Assembly: GCF_016909015.1 (NCBI RefSeq)
Contig: NZ_JAFBFA010000014.1
Coordinates: 50,655-114,654, forward strand
Length of the DNA: 64,000 bases
Source of the DNA: Gracilibacillus alcaliphilus
GTDB lineage: Bacteria; Bacillota; Bacilli; Bacillales; Amphibacillaceae
Direction of reading: 5' to 3'
The translations under genes were made by a program, and so were the position numbers. This document shows positions 34,363 to 42,427 of this stretch, piece by piece. The notes beneath the pieces were generated by a model, which saw nothing but the letters and a program-made list of their open reading frames with translations, was not told where the DNA came from and searched no databases. Within the stretch, counting starts at the first letter, position 1. Each line of letters starts with the position of its first letter.

Positions 34363-34390
34363 TTGACTAAACTTCACATATGTGTATAAT
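34363..34390 (+). promoter_or_regulatory. Promoter of the guanidine riboswitch transcript
   Basis: TTGACT (34363-34368) and TATAAT (34385-34390) with a 16-base spacer, about 25 bases before the riboswitch aptamer. Confidence 0.8.
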
Positions 34391-34414
34391 CTAAGGTAAT
34401 TGTATAGGTTACAT

Positions 34415-34537
34415 GTTTTCTAGGGTTCCGCAACAAACTGTTGGTCTGGTCCGAGAGAAAACTCACAGCTATGCTGTGCCACGGAGGGACAAAAGCCTGG
34501 GAGATACTGTTTTTACAGTGTTCTCTTAGGCTTTTTT
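34415..34537 (+). ncRNA. Guanidine-I riboswitch (ykkC RNA) with terminator expression platform
   Basis: The conserved blocks of ykkC RNA are present in order: TTTTCTAGGGTTCCG, TGGTCTGGTCCGAGAG, and CACGGAGGGACAAAAGCCTGGGAGA. The last block is also the 5' arm of a terminator: AAAAGCCT..GGGAGA..ACTGT TTTT ACAGT..TTCTC..AGGCTTTTTT (34491-34537). Guanidinium binding would hold the first arm in the aptamer and prevent termination. Two SMR exporter genes of the guanidinium (Gdx) type follow, the classical pairing. Confidence 0.95.
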
Positions 34538-34576
34538 AATTTTTGGGCATACTAACAATTTGGAGGTGTTTTATAA

Positions 34577-34918
34577 ATGAATACAGATTGGATGAAAGTG
34601 TTTATTGCTGCTTTCTTTGAAGTCTTTTGGGTTATTGGTTTAAAACATGCATATGACTTTTGGACGTGGGCTGGAACAGTCATTGCTATTGTTGTAAGTT
34701 TCTATTTAATGATTATGGCAGGACGAAAGCTGCCGGTCGGAACGGTATATGCAGTCTTTGTTGGATTAGGTACCGTGGGAACTGTTTTCTCTGAAATTGT
34801 ATTTTTTGATGAACCATTCAGAATAGAAAAAGTAATCTTGATTCTAGTCTTATTAGCTGGTGTCATTGGTTTGAAATTAGTTACACCAGATCAATCACAA
34901 GAGGAGGGAGATTCCTAA
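34577..34918 (+). CDS. ykkC: Small multidrug resistance / guanidinium exporter subunit YkkC
   Basis: Four-helix SMR protein of 113 residues; with YkkD it forms a hetero-dimeric proton-coupled exporter of guanidinium. The essential Glu lies in the first helix (FIAAFFEVFWVIGLKHA). GRKLPVGTVYAVFVGLGTVGT in helix 3 carries the G-T-x-Y-A-V motif of the Gdx subtype. The ATG at 34577 follows TGGAGGTG. It is directly controlled by the upstream riboswitch and overlaps ykkD by one base (TAATG). Confidence 0.93.
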   Translation: MNTDWMKVFIAAFFEVFWVIGLKHAYDFWTWAGTVIAIVVSFYLMIMAGRKLPVGTVYAVFVGLGTVGTVFSEIVFFDEPFRIEKVILILVLLAGVIGLKLVTPDQSQEEGDS

Positions 34919-35232
34919 TGGCTTGGATTTCATTAATTTTAGCTGGTTTGTGTGAAATGTTTGGAGTTGTTATGATCAATAAACTGCACCATGATCGGGA
35001 TTGGAAAGCATTCTTATTATTGGTTCTTGGGTTCGGGGCAAGTTTTATATTCCTTGCCTATTCAATGGAGACACTGCCAATGGGGACCGCTTATGCGATT
35101 TGGACAGGAATTGGTGCTTCGGGTGGAGCTATTTTAGGAATGATTATTTATGGGGAGTCAAAAGATTGGAAACGGCTTGTTTTCATAGGCATGGTACTAG
35201 GTGCAGCGGTAGGATTAAAACTGGTCTCATAA
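34918..35232 (+). CDS. ykkD: Small multidrug resistance / guanidinium exporter subunit YkkD
   Basis: Second SMR subunit, 104 residues, four helices. The conserved Glu is in LILAGLCEMFGVVMIN, and METLPMGTAYAIWTGIGASGGAILG is the helix 3 Gdx motif. The start codon overlaps the ykkC stop, so translation is coupled, and the RBS GAGGAGGG lies inside ykkC. The pair with the guanidine riboswitch argues for guanidinium detoxification rather than drug efflux. Confidence 0.93.
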   Translation: MAWISLILAGLCEMFGVVMINKLHHDRDWKAFLLLVLGFGASFIFLAYSMETLPMGTAYAIWTGIGASGGAILGMIIYGESKDWKRLVFIGMVLGAAVGLKLVS

Positions 35233-35397
35233 GCAATGCTTTCCCTCTTTTTTATAGAGTCTCTTTCCTATGTTTACCAATAACTCTCTTGTGGTATTAC
35301 TAAAAATGTAGGGTATACTAACTCTAGAATCTTTAAGCGTTTGTTCAGATTTATCAGTCTATTTGAACACGCAATTTAAAAAGGAGTGTTTTTGGAA

Positions 35398-35910
35398 ATG
35401 GCTAAGATCGCAACAGTTATTACCGATTTATTTGAAGATGTGGAGTATACAGATCCTGCAAAGGCGTTTCACGACGCTGGACATGAAGTTATCACGATCG
35501 AAAATGAAGCAGGTAAGGAAGTGACCGGTAAGCAGGGTGAAGTATCTGTCGCTATTGATAAAGGAATTGATGAAGTATCGCCAGATGATTTCGATGCCTT
35601 ATTTATTCCTGGAGGTTTTTCACCAGACCAGTTAAGAGCTGACGATCGCTTTGTGGATTTTGTTAAGCACTTTATGGATGAGAAGAAACCGGTATTTGCT
35701 ATTTGTCATGGTCCACAGCTGCTCATTACGGCAAAAACATTAGACGGCCGTGATGCGACCGGCTTTAAGTCGATTCAAGTCGATTTAGAGAATGCTGGTG
35801 CAAAGTTTCACGATAAAGAAGTTGTCGTATGTCAGAAGCAATTGGTGACAAGTCGTACACCAGATGACTTACCGGCATTTAATAGAGAAGCTGTCAACCT
35901 ATTGGCATAA
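35398..35910 (+). CDS. yfkM: DJ-1/PfpI family protein, YfkM-like (general stress protein 18)
   Basis: Member of the DJ-1/PfpI superfamily. The 170 residues align by eye with B. subtilis YfkM: ITDLFEDVEYTDPAKAF, DDFDALFIPGGFSPDQLRAD, the nucleophile elbow AICHGPQLL with the reactive Cys followed by His, and VTSRTPDDLPAFNREAV at the end. The family is linked to protein repair or glyoxal detoxification under stress. GTG at 35386 and TTG at 35392 are in frame, but the ATG at 35398 gives the family N-terminus. A GGGTAT at 35311 could be a sigma-B -10 box, though no good -35 accompanies it. Confidence 0.9.
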   Translation: MAKIATVITDLFEDVEYTDPAKAFHDAGHEVITIENEAGKEVTGKQGEVSVAIDKGIDEVSPDDFDALFIPGGFSPDQLRADDRFVDFVKHFMDEKKPVFAICHGPQLLITAKTLDGRDATGFKSIQVDLENAGAKFHDKEVVVCQKQLVTSRTPDDLPAFNREAVNLLA

Positions 35911-35913
35911 GGA

Positions 35914-35945
35914 AAAAAGAGGCTGTTGCGCAACAGCCTCTTTTT
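35914..35945 (+). terminator. Intrinsic terminator after yfkM
   Basis: AAAAAGAGGCTGTTG and CAACAGCCTCTTTTT form a perfect 15-bp stem across a CG dinucleotide; the loop opens around it. Strong and symmetric. Confidence 0.9.
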
Positions 35946-36053
35946 ATTTAGGGCTAGTATCACACGTCAGCATGGACTGCCTCTGTGTTAAAATAAAGTC
36001 AGAATATCTAAAACGGTGTTGCGGCATGATATGAATAAAAGGAGGAATAGGCT

Positions 36054-36536
36054 ATGTTAGCTGTTTTAGAAAAAACAAAGGAAAGTTACACAGCTGTTTA
36101 TCAGCGCCCATTAGCAGCTTCTGTACAAGCGGTGTGGTCTGTTTTAACAGAGAATGATCAACTTCAACATTGGATGCCAAATTTAGAGGTGGCAGATCTG
36201 CGGAAGGGTGGAACAATAAAGTTCCATATGAACGATGGGACAGGAGAGGCGTTCGATATTGCCATTTTAGATTTCAAGGAGTTTGTTTATCTGCAGTTTG
36301 AATGGGGAGAAGGATCGGTGCGATTCGAATTAACACCTCAAGCTGAAGGTTGCCTGTTGCGGTTGACAGAGTACCTCCCTTTTCTTAATGATCATACCCC
36401 TAAAGATTTAGCTGGATGGCATGTATGTCTGGATATGTTTCAATCTGTTTTGAAAGGCGAGCATATGGACTTCCCGGAAAAGGAATGGGCCATATGGTAT
36501 GAGAAATATATGCAGGTATTACAACATTATAGGTAG
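36054..36536 (+). CDS. SRPBCC-domain (AHSA1/START-like) protein
   Basis: 160 residues of the AHSA1-type helix-grip fold: VYQRPLAASVQAVWSVLTEN at the start, LQHWMPNLEVADLRKGGTIKF, DFKEFVYLQFEW and the closing helix LAGWHVCLDMFQSVLKGE. The family binds hydrophobic ligands or acts as a co-chaperone; the role here is unknown. The ATG at 36054 follows AAGGAGG. It stands alone; the following gap (36537-37067) holds the inserted palindromic repeat and a 15-codon signal-like ORF at 36760-36807 that I do not call. Confidence 0.75.
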   Translation: MLAVLEKTKESYTAVYQRPLAASVQAVWSVLTENDQLQHWMPNLEVADLRKGGTIKFHMNDGTGEAFDIAILDFKEFVYLQFEWGEGSVRFELTPQAEGCLLRLTEYLPFLNDHTPKDLAGWHVCLDMFQSVLKGEHMDFPEKEWAIWYEKYMQVLQHYR

Positions 36537-36809
36537 TGTGAAGACCGGATCGTAATTTTTTTGCAACCCACCAAGGTATTCTTTCGTATTAGCAGTATAT
36601 AGATTGTCGTAATGATCTATGCAGTAGCGAAAGTTAGACGTCTGGATACCTGTTGGTGAGTCTGTCAGTGCTCTTTCATCTTCGCTGATAAATAGTGCAC
36701 CTTATCTAAATTCTTTGATCTTCTTGAAGTTTTAGGTGAGGGAATTACGGCGGTTAACTCTATGAAAAAATCTATAAAACTTGTTATCTTTCTTCTTTTT
36801 ATCTTATAG

Positions 36810-36962
36810 TGCGTGTTCAAAAAGTCCAGTGAAAAGGAACAAGAAGTTCAAGGCGGCGCAGCCTTTGAGCCACGGAACGTATGCTTTTAATACGTGAGTA
36901 GCGGAAAAGCAAGCCAACGCAGAAATTCACCGTGTCATTTTTATTGGACTTTTTGAACAACC
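36810..36962. mobile_element. MITE-like 150-bp palindromic element with 8-bp direct flanks
   Basis: Terminal arms GTTCAAAAAGTCCA (36815-36828) and TGGACTTTTTGAAC (36945-36958) are perfect complements. The octamer TCTTATAG occurs immediately outside both ends (36802-36809 and 36963-36970), as a target-site duplication would. The inside has a further inverted repeat (ACGTAT/ATACGT, about 36878-36895) and no coding capacity. The right end of a second copy is at 19805-19832. Confidence 0.7.
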
Positions 36963-37067
36963 TCTTATAGCCTATAGTCATAAAAGCTTCTATACAGTGG
37001 AATATAAAGAGAGACTAACATACTAGTTTTGGCAGGGATAAACTGAAACACAGAGGAGTAATTCATC

Positions 37068-38057
37068 ATGAGTCAGTATGTAAAAATAATTGGTGTGGGA
37101 AAATATATGCCGCGTCGGGTAGTAACGTCTGAGGAATTGGATCAGAAATTAAGGGTGAAGCCAGGCTGGGTTGAAAGGAAAACCGATGTTCGTTCTCGGC
37201 ATTATGCAGAAACAGAAACAGCTTCCGAGATGGGGGCGTATGCCATTCAAGAGGCATTAGAGGCGGCGCAGCTTTCATTTGAAGACATTGATTGTATAGT
37301 GGCTGTCAGTGGGACGGCTGAGCAGGAGATTCCTTGTACAGCTTCCCTGATTCAAAAGGCATTAGGACAAGAACATTCAGGTGTGCCTGCTTTTGATATT
37401 AATTCCACTTGTTTAAGCTTTCTTGTTGGGTTAGATATGATGTCTTATGTGATCGAGGCAGGGCGGTATCAGCGAGTAGTATTTGTCTCCTCCGAAATTG
37501 CCTCAATTGGTTTAAATTGGGAGCATAAAGAGAGTGCCGCCTTGTTTGGTGACGGTGCGGCCGCCGTTATTGTCGAACGGGGCGATCAACAGGCAGTTTC
37601 ACGAATTTTGTCGTCCAAAATGGAAACCTATAGTGCTGGAGCGGAGTTTTCTCAAATCCGTGGGGGAGGCACGAAGCTTCATCCACGCATCACGCAAGAA
37701 CTGGAGCCCTTTTTATTTGAGATGAATGGCAAGGCCATCTACAAAATGGCGGCAAAGCTGCTCCCGGATTTTGTCGATACATTATTGAAGGAAGCCAACT
37801 GTACGATGGCAGATATAGATGTGGTGATACCGCATCAAGGCAGTGCGATGGCGATGCGGCTAATTACAAAGAAACTGGGTATTTCTGAGCAACAGTTAAT
37901 GTATATTACCCCGACACATGGTAATACCATTGCAGCTTCTCTGCCAATGGGATTATATGAAGCCCTTCATCAGGGGCGCCTGAAGCGGGGAGATCGTATT
38001 CTTCTGTTGGGAACATCGGCAGGACTTTCTCTAGGAGGGATGGTACTTGTCTACTAA
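37068..38057 (+). CDS. 3-oxoacyl-ACP synthase III-like condensing enzyme
   Basis: Thiolase-fold enzyme of the KAS III group, which condenses an acyl thioester with malonyl-ACP or a second acyl chain. The catalytic triad is visible: Cys115 in INSTCLSF, His256 in PHQGSAMAM and Asn286 in THGNTIAAS. GDGAAAVIVE and the end GTSAGLSLGGMVLVY are also typical. At 329 residues it is complete. It has few hallmarks of housekeeping FabH and heads a seven-gene operon, so a secondary role is likely. The ATG at 37068 follows AGAGGAG. Its stop overlaps the next gene by 11 bases. Confidence 0.88.
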   Translation: MSQYVKIIGVGKYMPRRVVTSEELDQKLRVKPGWVERKTDVRSRHYAETETASEMGAYAIQEALEAAQLSFEDIDCIVAVSGTAEQEIPCTASLIQKALGQEHSGVPAFDINSTCLSFLVGLDMMSYVIEAGRYQRVVFVSSEIASIGLNWEHKESAALFGDGAAAVIVERGDQQAVSRILSSKMETYSAGAEFSQIRGGGTKLHPRITQELEPFLFEMNGKAIYKMAAKLLPDFVDTLLKEANCTMADIDVVIPHQGSAMAMRLITKKLGISEQQLMYITPTHGNTIAASLPMGLYEALHQGRLKRGDRILLLGTSAGLSLGGMVLVY

Positions 38058-39261
38058 GGCATCTTGCCGTATTCTGCTAACTGGCGGTCGTGCACCTGTC
38101 GCATTGGAACTCGCTCGCCATTTGAGTGCGGCAGGCCATTATATTGTGATCGCTGAAAGTTGTTCGGCACCTCTGAGTGGTGTGTCTCATGCCGTAGCGG
38201 CTGTATACCGTATTCCGGCACCTCGTTTAGCTACAGCGGCCTTTGTCGAGGAATTGATTGATGTTATAAAAAGGGAACAGATCGATATAGTAATCCCCAC
38301 TTGTGAAGAGATTTTTTATATTGCTGCAGCTGCTGAACAGCTGCAGCCTCATTGTCAGCTGTTTATGGATGACTATGATAAGCTGATCGCCTTGCATAAT
38401 AAAGGCCGGTTTGTTGAAATGAGTCAGGACTGTCACTTAGCAGTTCCCGAAACTTTCGTATTGAACAGCAGACAGGATTGGGAGGATATGATTAGTCAAC
38501 CTGGGAAATGGGTATTAAAACCGGTATACTCTCGTTTTTCTACCAACGTACAAATTATTAATGTTCAGACAGATGGAATCATTTATGAGGCGGAAACGAA
38601 TACCCCATTAGCAGCAAAAAAGCTTTTGGAGAGATATTTAACAACACCGGGCAGCTGGATTGCCCAATCCTATATTGAAGGTCAGGCCTATTGCAGTTAT
38701 AGTATCGTACAACACGGTCAAATTGCTGCTCATGCAGTTTATCCCGTGGAATTTACTGCTGGGTCTGGTTCGTGTATTAGCTTTCGTATGGTGGAAAGGC
38801 CAGATATAACAGCATGGATTCAGCAATTTGTGACATCTTATCAGCTCCATGGTCAAGTTGCATTTGATTTTATTGTAGAGGCGAGAACAGGTCAGGTCTA
38901 TGCCATTGAATGCAACCCCCGTGCAACAAGTGGTGTTCATCTATTTCAGCCAATGGATCGACTAGCAGCAGCATTTTTCCCAGGAACAGTAAGCATCGAA
39001 CCGCGCTCTGATGCTTGTGCAATGATTGCCATGGCCATGTGGTCGTTCGGTATCACTTCGTTAAGGTCGTGGAGGGATGTGCATAAGTGGTGGCGGTTCA
39101 TCTGGCAGGGCCGGGATGTTGTCTTTCGCTGGCGGGATCCGTTCCCTTTTTTGCAGCAAATTCGTTACCTGTGGTTCGTGTATCATCTAAGTAAACAACA
39201 GCAGATCTCTTTAATGGAAGCAACAACATTCGACATAGAATGGAATGGTGATAGCAGATGA
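38047..39261 (+). CDS. ATP-grasp ligase
   Basis: 404 residues. N-terminal Rossmann-like preATP-grasp region (RILLTGGRAPVALELARHLSAAG), then the ATP-grasp fold with KWVLKPVYSRFSTNVQII (ATP-binding lysine) and the metal-binding strands VAFDFIVEARTGQVYAIECNPRATSG, where E-x-N-P-R is the classical signature. ATP-grasp enzymes form amide or thioester bonds through an acyl phosphate, so it may join the lipid product to an amine. The start is TTG at 38047 behind AGGAGGG inside the KAS gene. It overlaps the next gene by 4 bases (ATGA). Confidence 0.85.
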   Translation: MSTKASCRILLTGGRAPVALELARHLSAAGHYIVIAESCSAPLSGVSHAVAAVYRIPAPRLATAAFVEELIDVIKREQIDIVIPTCEEIFYIAAAAEQLQPHCQLFMDDYDKLIALHNKGRFVEMSQDCHLAVPETFVLNSRQDWEDMISQPGKWVLKPVYSRFSTNVQIINVQTDGIIYEAETNTPLAAKKLLERYLTTPGSWIAQSYIEGQAYCSYSIVQHGQIAAHAVYPVEFTAGSGSCISFRMVERPDITAWIQQFVTSYQLHGQVAFDFIVEARTGQVYAIECNPRATSGVHLFQPMDRLAAAFFPGTVSIEPRSDACAMIAMAMWSFGITSLRSWRDVHKWWRFIWQGRDVVFRWRDPFPFLQQIRYLWFVYHLSKQQQISLMEATTFDIEWNGDSR

Positions 39262-40256
39262 AGAAAATCGTGGTGACAGGAGCGACAGGATTCCTTGGAA
39301 AACAATTAGTACTGCAATTATACGAGAATGGCTATGAGGTGACAGCAACCGGAAGAAATGAAAAGGTTGGTCAGCAGTTAAAGGCGCTTGGTATTCCTTT
39401 TCGTCGAGTTGATTTATTGGAGAAAGAACAGATTAAGCGTTTATGTAAGGGGCAGGAAACGGTTATACATTGTGCAGCATTGTCCAGCAGCTGGGGCAAA
39501 TATCAAGACTTCTATCAGCATAATGTGCTCGCTACCCGCCATGTGGTAGAGACGTGTGCAGCAGAACAGATAGAGCGGTTGATATATGTATCAACCCCAA
39601 GTGTATACAGCAATGGGCAAGATCAATTGCTTATTACAGAAGATAGGGAACTGCCTGCGGCATACAACAATCACTATGCAGCGACTAAACGATTAGCAGA
39701 ACAAGAGGTGGAACAAGGATTTGCACAGGGATTGGCAACGATTATCCTGCGCCCGCGAGCTATTTTTGGGCCTCAAGATCCGAATATCTTACCCCGAATT
39801 ATGGAGGCCAATCGTCAAGGAAGGCTACCTTTTATTGATGGCGGCCAAGCTCAAATTGATTTAACCTATATAGATAATGTGATTCAAGCATTGATGCAGG
39901 CAATCCACGTTTCTAAGTCTAGTGTTGGAAAGATCTATAATATATCGAATGGGGAACCGATGGCCCTTCACGATTTAGTCACTCTCTTTTTCCAAAAGTT
40001 AGGTCAGCAAATGCGTCCTAAGCATGTATCTTATCAGACAGCCTATAGGTTGGCGGCAGCGTTGGAGTGGAAAGCGCGTATTTTCCATCCCCGCAAAGAA
40101 CCGATGTTAACTCGAACGACGGTAGAAATGCTGGGGAAGAGTTTAACATTGGATATTTCGGCAGCACAGCAGGAACTTCATTATCAGCCTATGGTTACTG
40201 TGGAGGAGGGAATCGATCGTTATGTGGAATGGTATCAGTCACAATCCCTCCCTTAA
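39258..40256 (+). CDS. NAD(P)-dependent epimerase/reductase (extended SDR)
   Basis: 332 residues of the extended short-chain dehydrogenase class. Cofactor motif TGATGFLGKQL, the strand motif VIHCAALSSSWG, catalytic Ser in VSTPSVYS and Y-x-x-x-K in HYAATKRLAE. RPRAIFGPQDPNILPRIMEA is typical of the 3-beta-HSD/OleD-like subgroup, whose members reduce 3-oxo groups of alkylated acyl chains. In this operon it is the natural partner to reduce the product of the condensing enzyme (inference). Confidence 0.88.
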   Translation: MKKIVVTGATGFLGKQLVLQLYENGYEVTATGRNEKVGQQLKALGIPFRRVDLLEKEQIKRLCKGQETVIHCAALSSSWGKYQDFYQHNVLATRHVVETCAAEQIERLIYVSTPSVYSNGQDQLLITEDRELPAAYNNHYAATKRLAEQEVEQGFAQGLATIILRPRAIFGPQDPNILPRIMEANRQGRLPFIDGGQAQIDLTYIDNVIQALMQAIHVSKSSVGKIYNISNGEPMALHDLVTLFFQKLGQQMRPKHVSYQTAYRLAAALEWKARIFHPRKEPMLTRTTVEMLGKSLTLDISAAQQELHYQPMVTVEEGIDRYVEWYQSQSLP

Positions 40257-41100
40257 GGCAGTAGATATGGTGGAAGTAATTACTACGGGCACTTGTATAC
40301 AGAAAGAGAAGCTTACTTGTCGAACAAAACGGTGGCGGAATGTATCGATCCCGGCACATTGTGTGATCATCCATCATCCAATCCATGGTATTATCCTATT
40401 TGACACTGGATATGCGGAGCATTTCTATCAGGCTAGTCAAACGTTCCCATACAGCCTCTATCGATATGCAACCCCGATTCAATTTCAAGCACAGGATAGT
40501 GCCAGTGCTCAGCTGTTGGCTCGTGGTGTGGATCCGAAAGCTGTGCGTTATGTGATCCTGTCTCACTTTCATGCCGATCATATATCAGGCATACGTGATT
40601 TTCCTAACGCCAAGTTTATTGCTTGTCAGTTTGCCTATCAGGAGTTGATATCATTACCCGCTTGGAGGCAAGTGAAGGCTGGCTTTTTGCCAGAGTTATT
40701 GCCGGAAGATTTTACGGAGCGTTTGCTGCCAATTGAGAGCTTGCCAGAGATATCTTTATCTGGACTGGACCCTTTTCAGACAGGTTATGACCTGTTGGGA
40801 GATCAAACATTGGTTGCTATTAATTTACCGGGTCATGCGATCGGACAATTTGGTTTATGGTGTCAAACCCTACAACAGTCCTATTTCTTGTGCGCTGATG
40901 CAGCCTGGTCGAAAGAAGCAGTAGAAATACAATCTTTGCCGCATTGGTTAACTTATCTGATTATAGACGACCGCTCGGCCTTGGTTGACAGTTTTCAACA
41001 ATTGGGAGAATTTCAGAAACAGCATCCAGCCTGTCAGTTGATTGCCTCGCATTGTCCAGCGGTTTGGAAACAGAAGGTAAGGGGGGATGAGGATGCATGA
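40222..41100 (+). CDS. Metallo-beta-lactamase-fold hydrolase
   Basis: 292 residues. The first metal site is LSHFHADHISG (H-x-H-x-D-H) near residues 115-122; LFDTGY precedes it, NLPGHAIGQFG supplies the next His, and LCADAAW the bridging Asp. The C-terminal His is in IASHCPAVW. This is the lactonase/glyoxalase II-like subgroup, so it may open a lactone or thioester. It overlaps the SDR gene by 35 bases if the ATG at 40222 (GGAGGAGGG upstream) is used; an ATG at 40267 is possible. Confidence 0.85.
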   Translation: MWNGISHNPSLKAVDMVEVITTGTCIQKEKLTCRTKRWRNVSIPAHCVIIHHPIHGIILFDTGYAEHFYQASQTFPYSLYRYATPIQFQAQDSASAQLLARGVDPKAVRYVILSHFHADHISGIRDFPNAKFIACQFAYQELISLPAWRQVKAGFLPELLPEDFTERLLPIESLPEISLSGLDPFQTGYDLLGDQTLVAINLPGHAIGQFGLWCQTLQQSYFLCADAAWSKEAVEIQSLPHWLTYLIIDDRSALVDSFQQLGEFQKQHPACQLIASHCPAVWKQKVRGDEDA

Positions 41101-42427
41101 TTCATTACGTATTTTAGGGCAATACATACGAAGAAATTACCGCTTTTTGCCCAAAGATCGGCAAAGCTTAGAACGTTGGCAGGAAAAACAAATTGTCGAC
41201 CATATCTCATTTGTCAGGGCACATTCCAAGTTTTATCGTGATTGGTGGCAGGGTTATCAAGATAGTCAATGGCGTCATTTTCCTGTCATAGATAAAGCGG
41301 TGATGATGGCACATTTTGATCAGTTAAATACAGTCGAAATTACCAAGGAAGCAGCATTGTCTGTTGCATTGCAAGCAGAGGAGAGTCGAGACTTTTCTCC
41401 AGCGATTGGCTCGGTTACCGTAGGCTTATCATCAGGGACATCAGGCCACCGCGGAATATTCTTGGTCAGTCAGAAAGAGCGAACTCGTTGGGCTGGTGCG
41501 ATCCTTGCTCGTGCGTTACCACGGCCGATTTGGCATAAACAGCGGATTGCCTTTTTTCTGAGGGCAAACAGTAATTTATATCAGAGTGTAGGCAGCCGCC
41601 ATTTACAATTTCAATTTTATGACTTGCTTTCACCTTTTTCTGTCCATCGGGAAGCATTGCAGAAACAACAGCCAACGATTTTGGTGGCACCGCCTTCCAT
41701 GTTACGTATGATTGCAGACTCTGTTCGACTTGGTGAACTGGTGATTCAACCCAGCAAGATTATTTCAGTGGCCGAGGTACTAGATCCGTTGGATGAACAG
41801 ATTATCGAACAGCAGTTTAATCAGCCTGTTCATCAGATCTATCAATGTACGGAAGGCTTTTTGGCGCATACTTGTACAGAGGGGACACTCCATTTAAATG
41901 AGGATATCGTGAAGATAGAGAAGCAGTATTTAGATCGGAAGTCAGGTAAGTTTATGCCGATTATTACTGATTTTTCCCGGAAAGCTCAGCCCATTATCCG
42001 TTATCGGCTTAATGATATTTTGACAGAACAACAAACGATTTGCCGCTGTGGTTCTCCTTTTACAGCGATTGCCTCTATTGAAGGCAGGACAGATGATATT
42101 TTTTATTTTTATCATACGGAACAAGCACGACTGGAGCCATTCTTTCCTGACTTTATTCGTCGTGCGATACTGCAAGTTACAGCACCTATTCTGGAGTATA
42201 AAGTAATTCAGCATCAGCCAGATCGGGTGGAGGTTGCCCTTTGCCTAGAGAATAAGCCAACTGAAGAAACAAAGCTTTTGATTTATCAGCAGATTGAGCA
42301 ACGGCTGCAGGATCTTTGCCGGCAAACCGCTTGCCGCTGCCCTGTTCTTGCCTTTACGGACTGGCAGGATCACCGGTCGCCTGCAACAAAGCTCAAGCGA
42401 GTAGAGAGGAAGTTTGCCATTGAATAA
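41093..42427 (+). CDS. Adenylate-forming enzyme, PaaK/F390 synthetase-related
   Basis: 444 residues of the adenylate-forming superfamily, in the branch near phenylacetate-CoA ligase. The ATP-binding P-loop is GLSSGTSGHRGIFLV; YQCTEGFLAHTC is the A5-like motif and IIRYRLNDIL the motif that contacts ribose. TICRCGSPF could be a partial zinc site found in relatives. The C-terminal small domain is present. It could activate a carboxylate as adenylate for the ATP-grasp or GNAT partner, or for lactone formation as in OleC; this is inference. ATG at 41087 is also in frame, but AAGGGGGG favours 41093. Confidence 0.82.
   Translation: MHDSLRILGQYIRRNYRFLPKDRQSLERWQEKQIVDHISFVRAHSKFYRDWWQGYQDSQWRHFPVIDKAVMMAHFDQLNTVEITKEAALSVALQAEESRDFSPAIGSVTVGLSSGTSGHRGIFLVSQKERTRWAGAILARALPRPIWHKQRIAFFLRANSNLYQSVGSRHLQFQFYDLLSPFSVHREALQKQQPTILVAPPSMLRMIADSVRLGELVIQPSKIISVAEVLDPLDEQIIEQQFNQPVHQIYQCTEGFLAHTCTEGTLHLNEDIVKIEKQYLDRKSGKFMPIITDFSRKAQPIIRYRLNDILTEQQTICRCGSPFTAIASIEGRTDDIFYFYHTEQARLEPFFPDFIRRAILQVTAPILEYKVIQHQPDRVEVALCLENKPTEETKLLIYQQIEQRLQDLCRQTACRCPVLAFTDWQDHRSPATKLKRVERKFAIE

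Noticed and set aside
36760..36807. 15-codon ORF MKKSIKLVIFLLFIL resembling a signal peptide
   Set aside because: It ends at a TAG inside the octamer flanking the MITE; the same stop exists in the reconstructed empty site, so no gene was interrupted.
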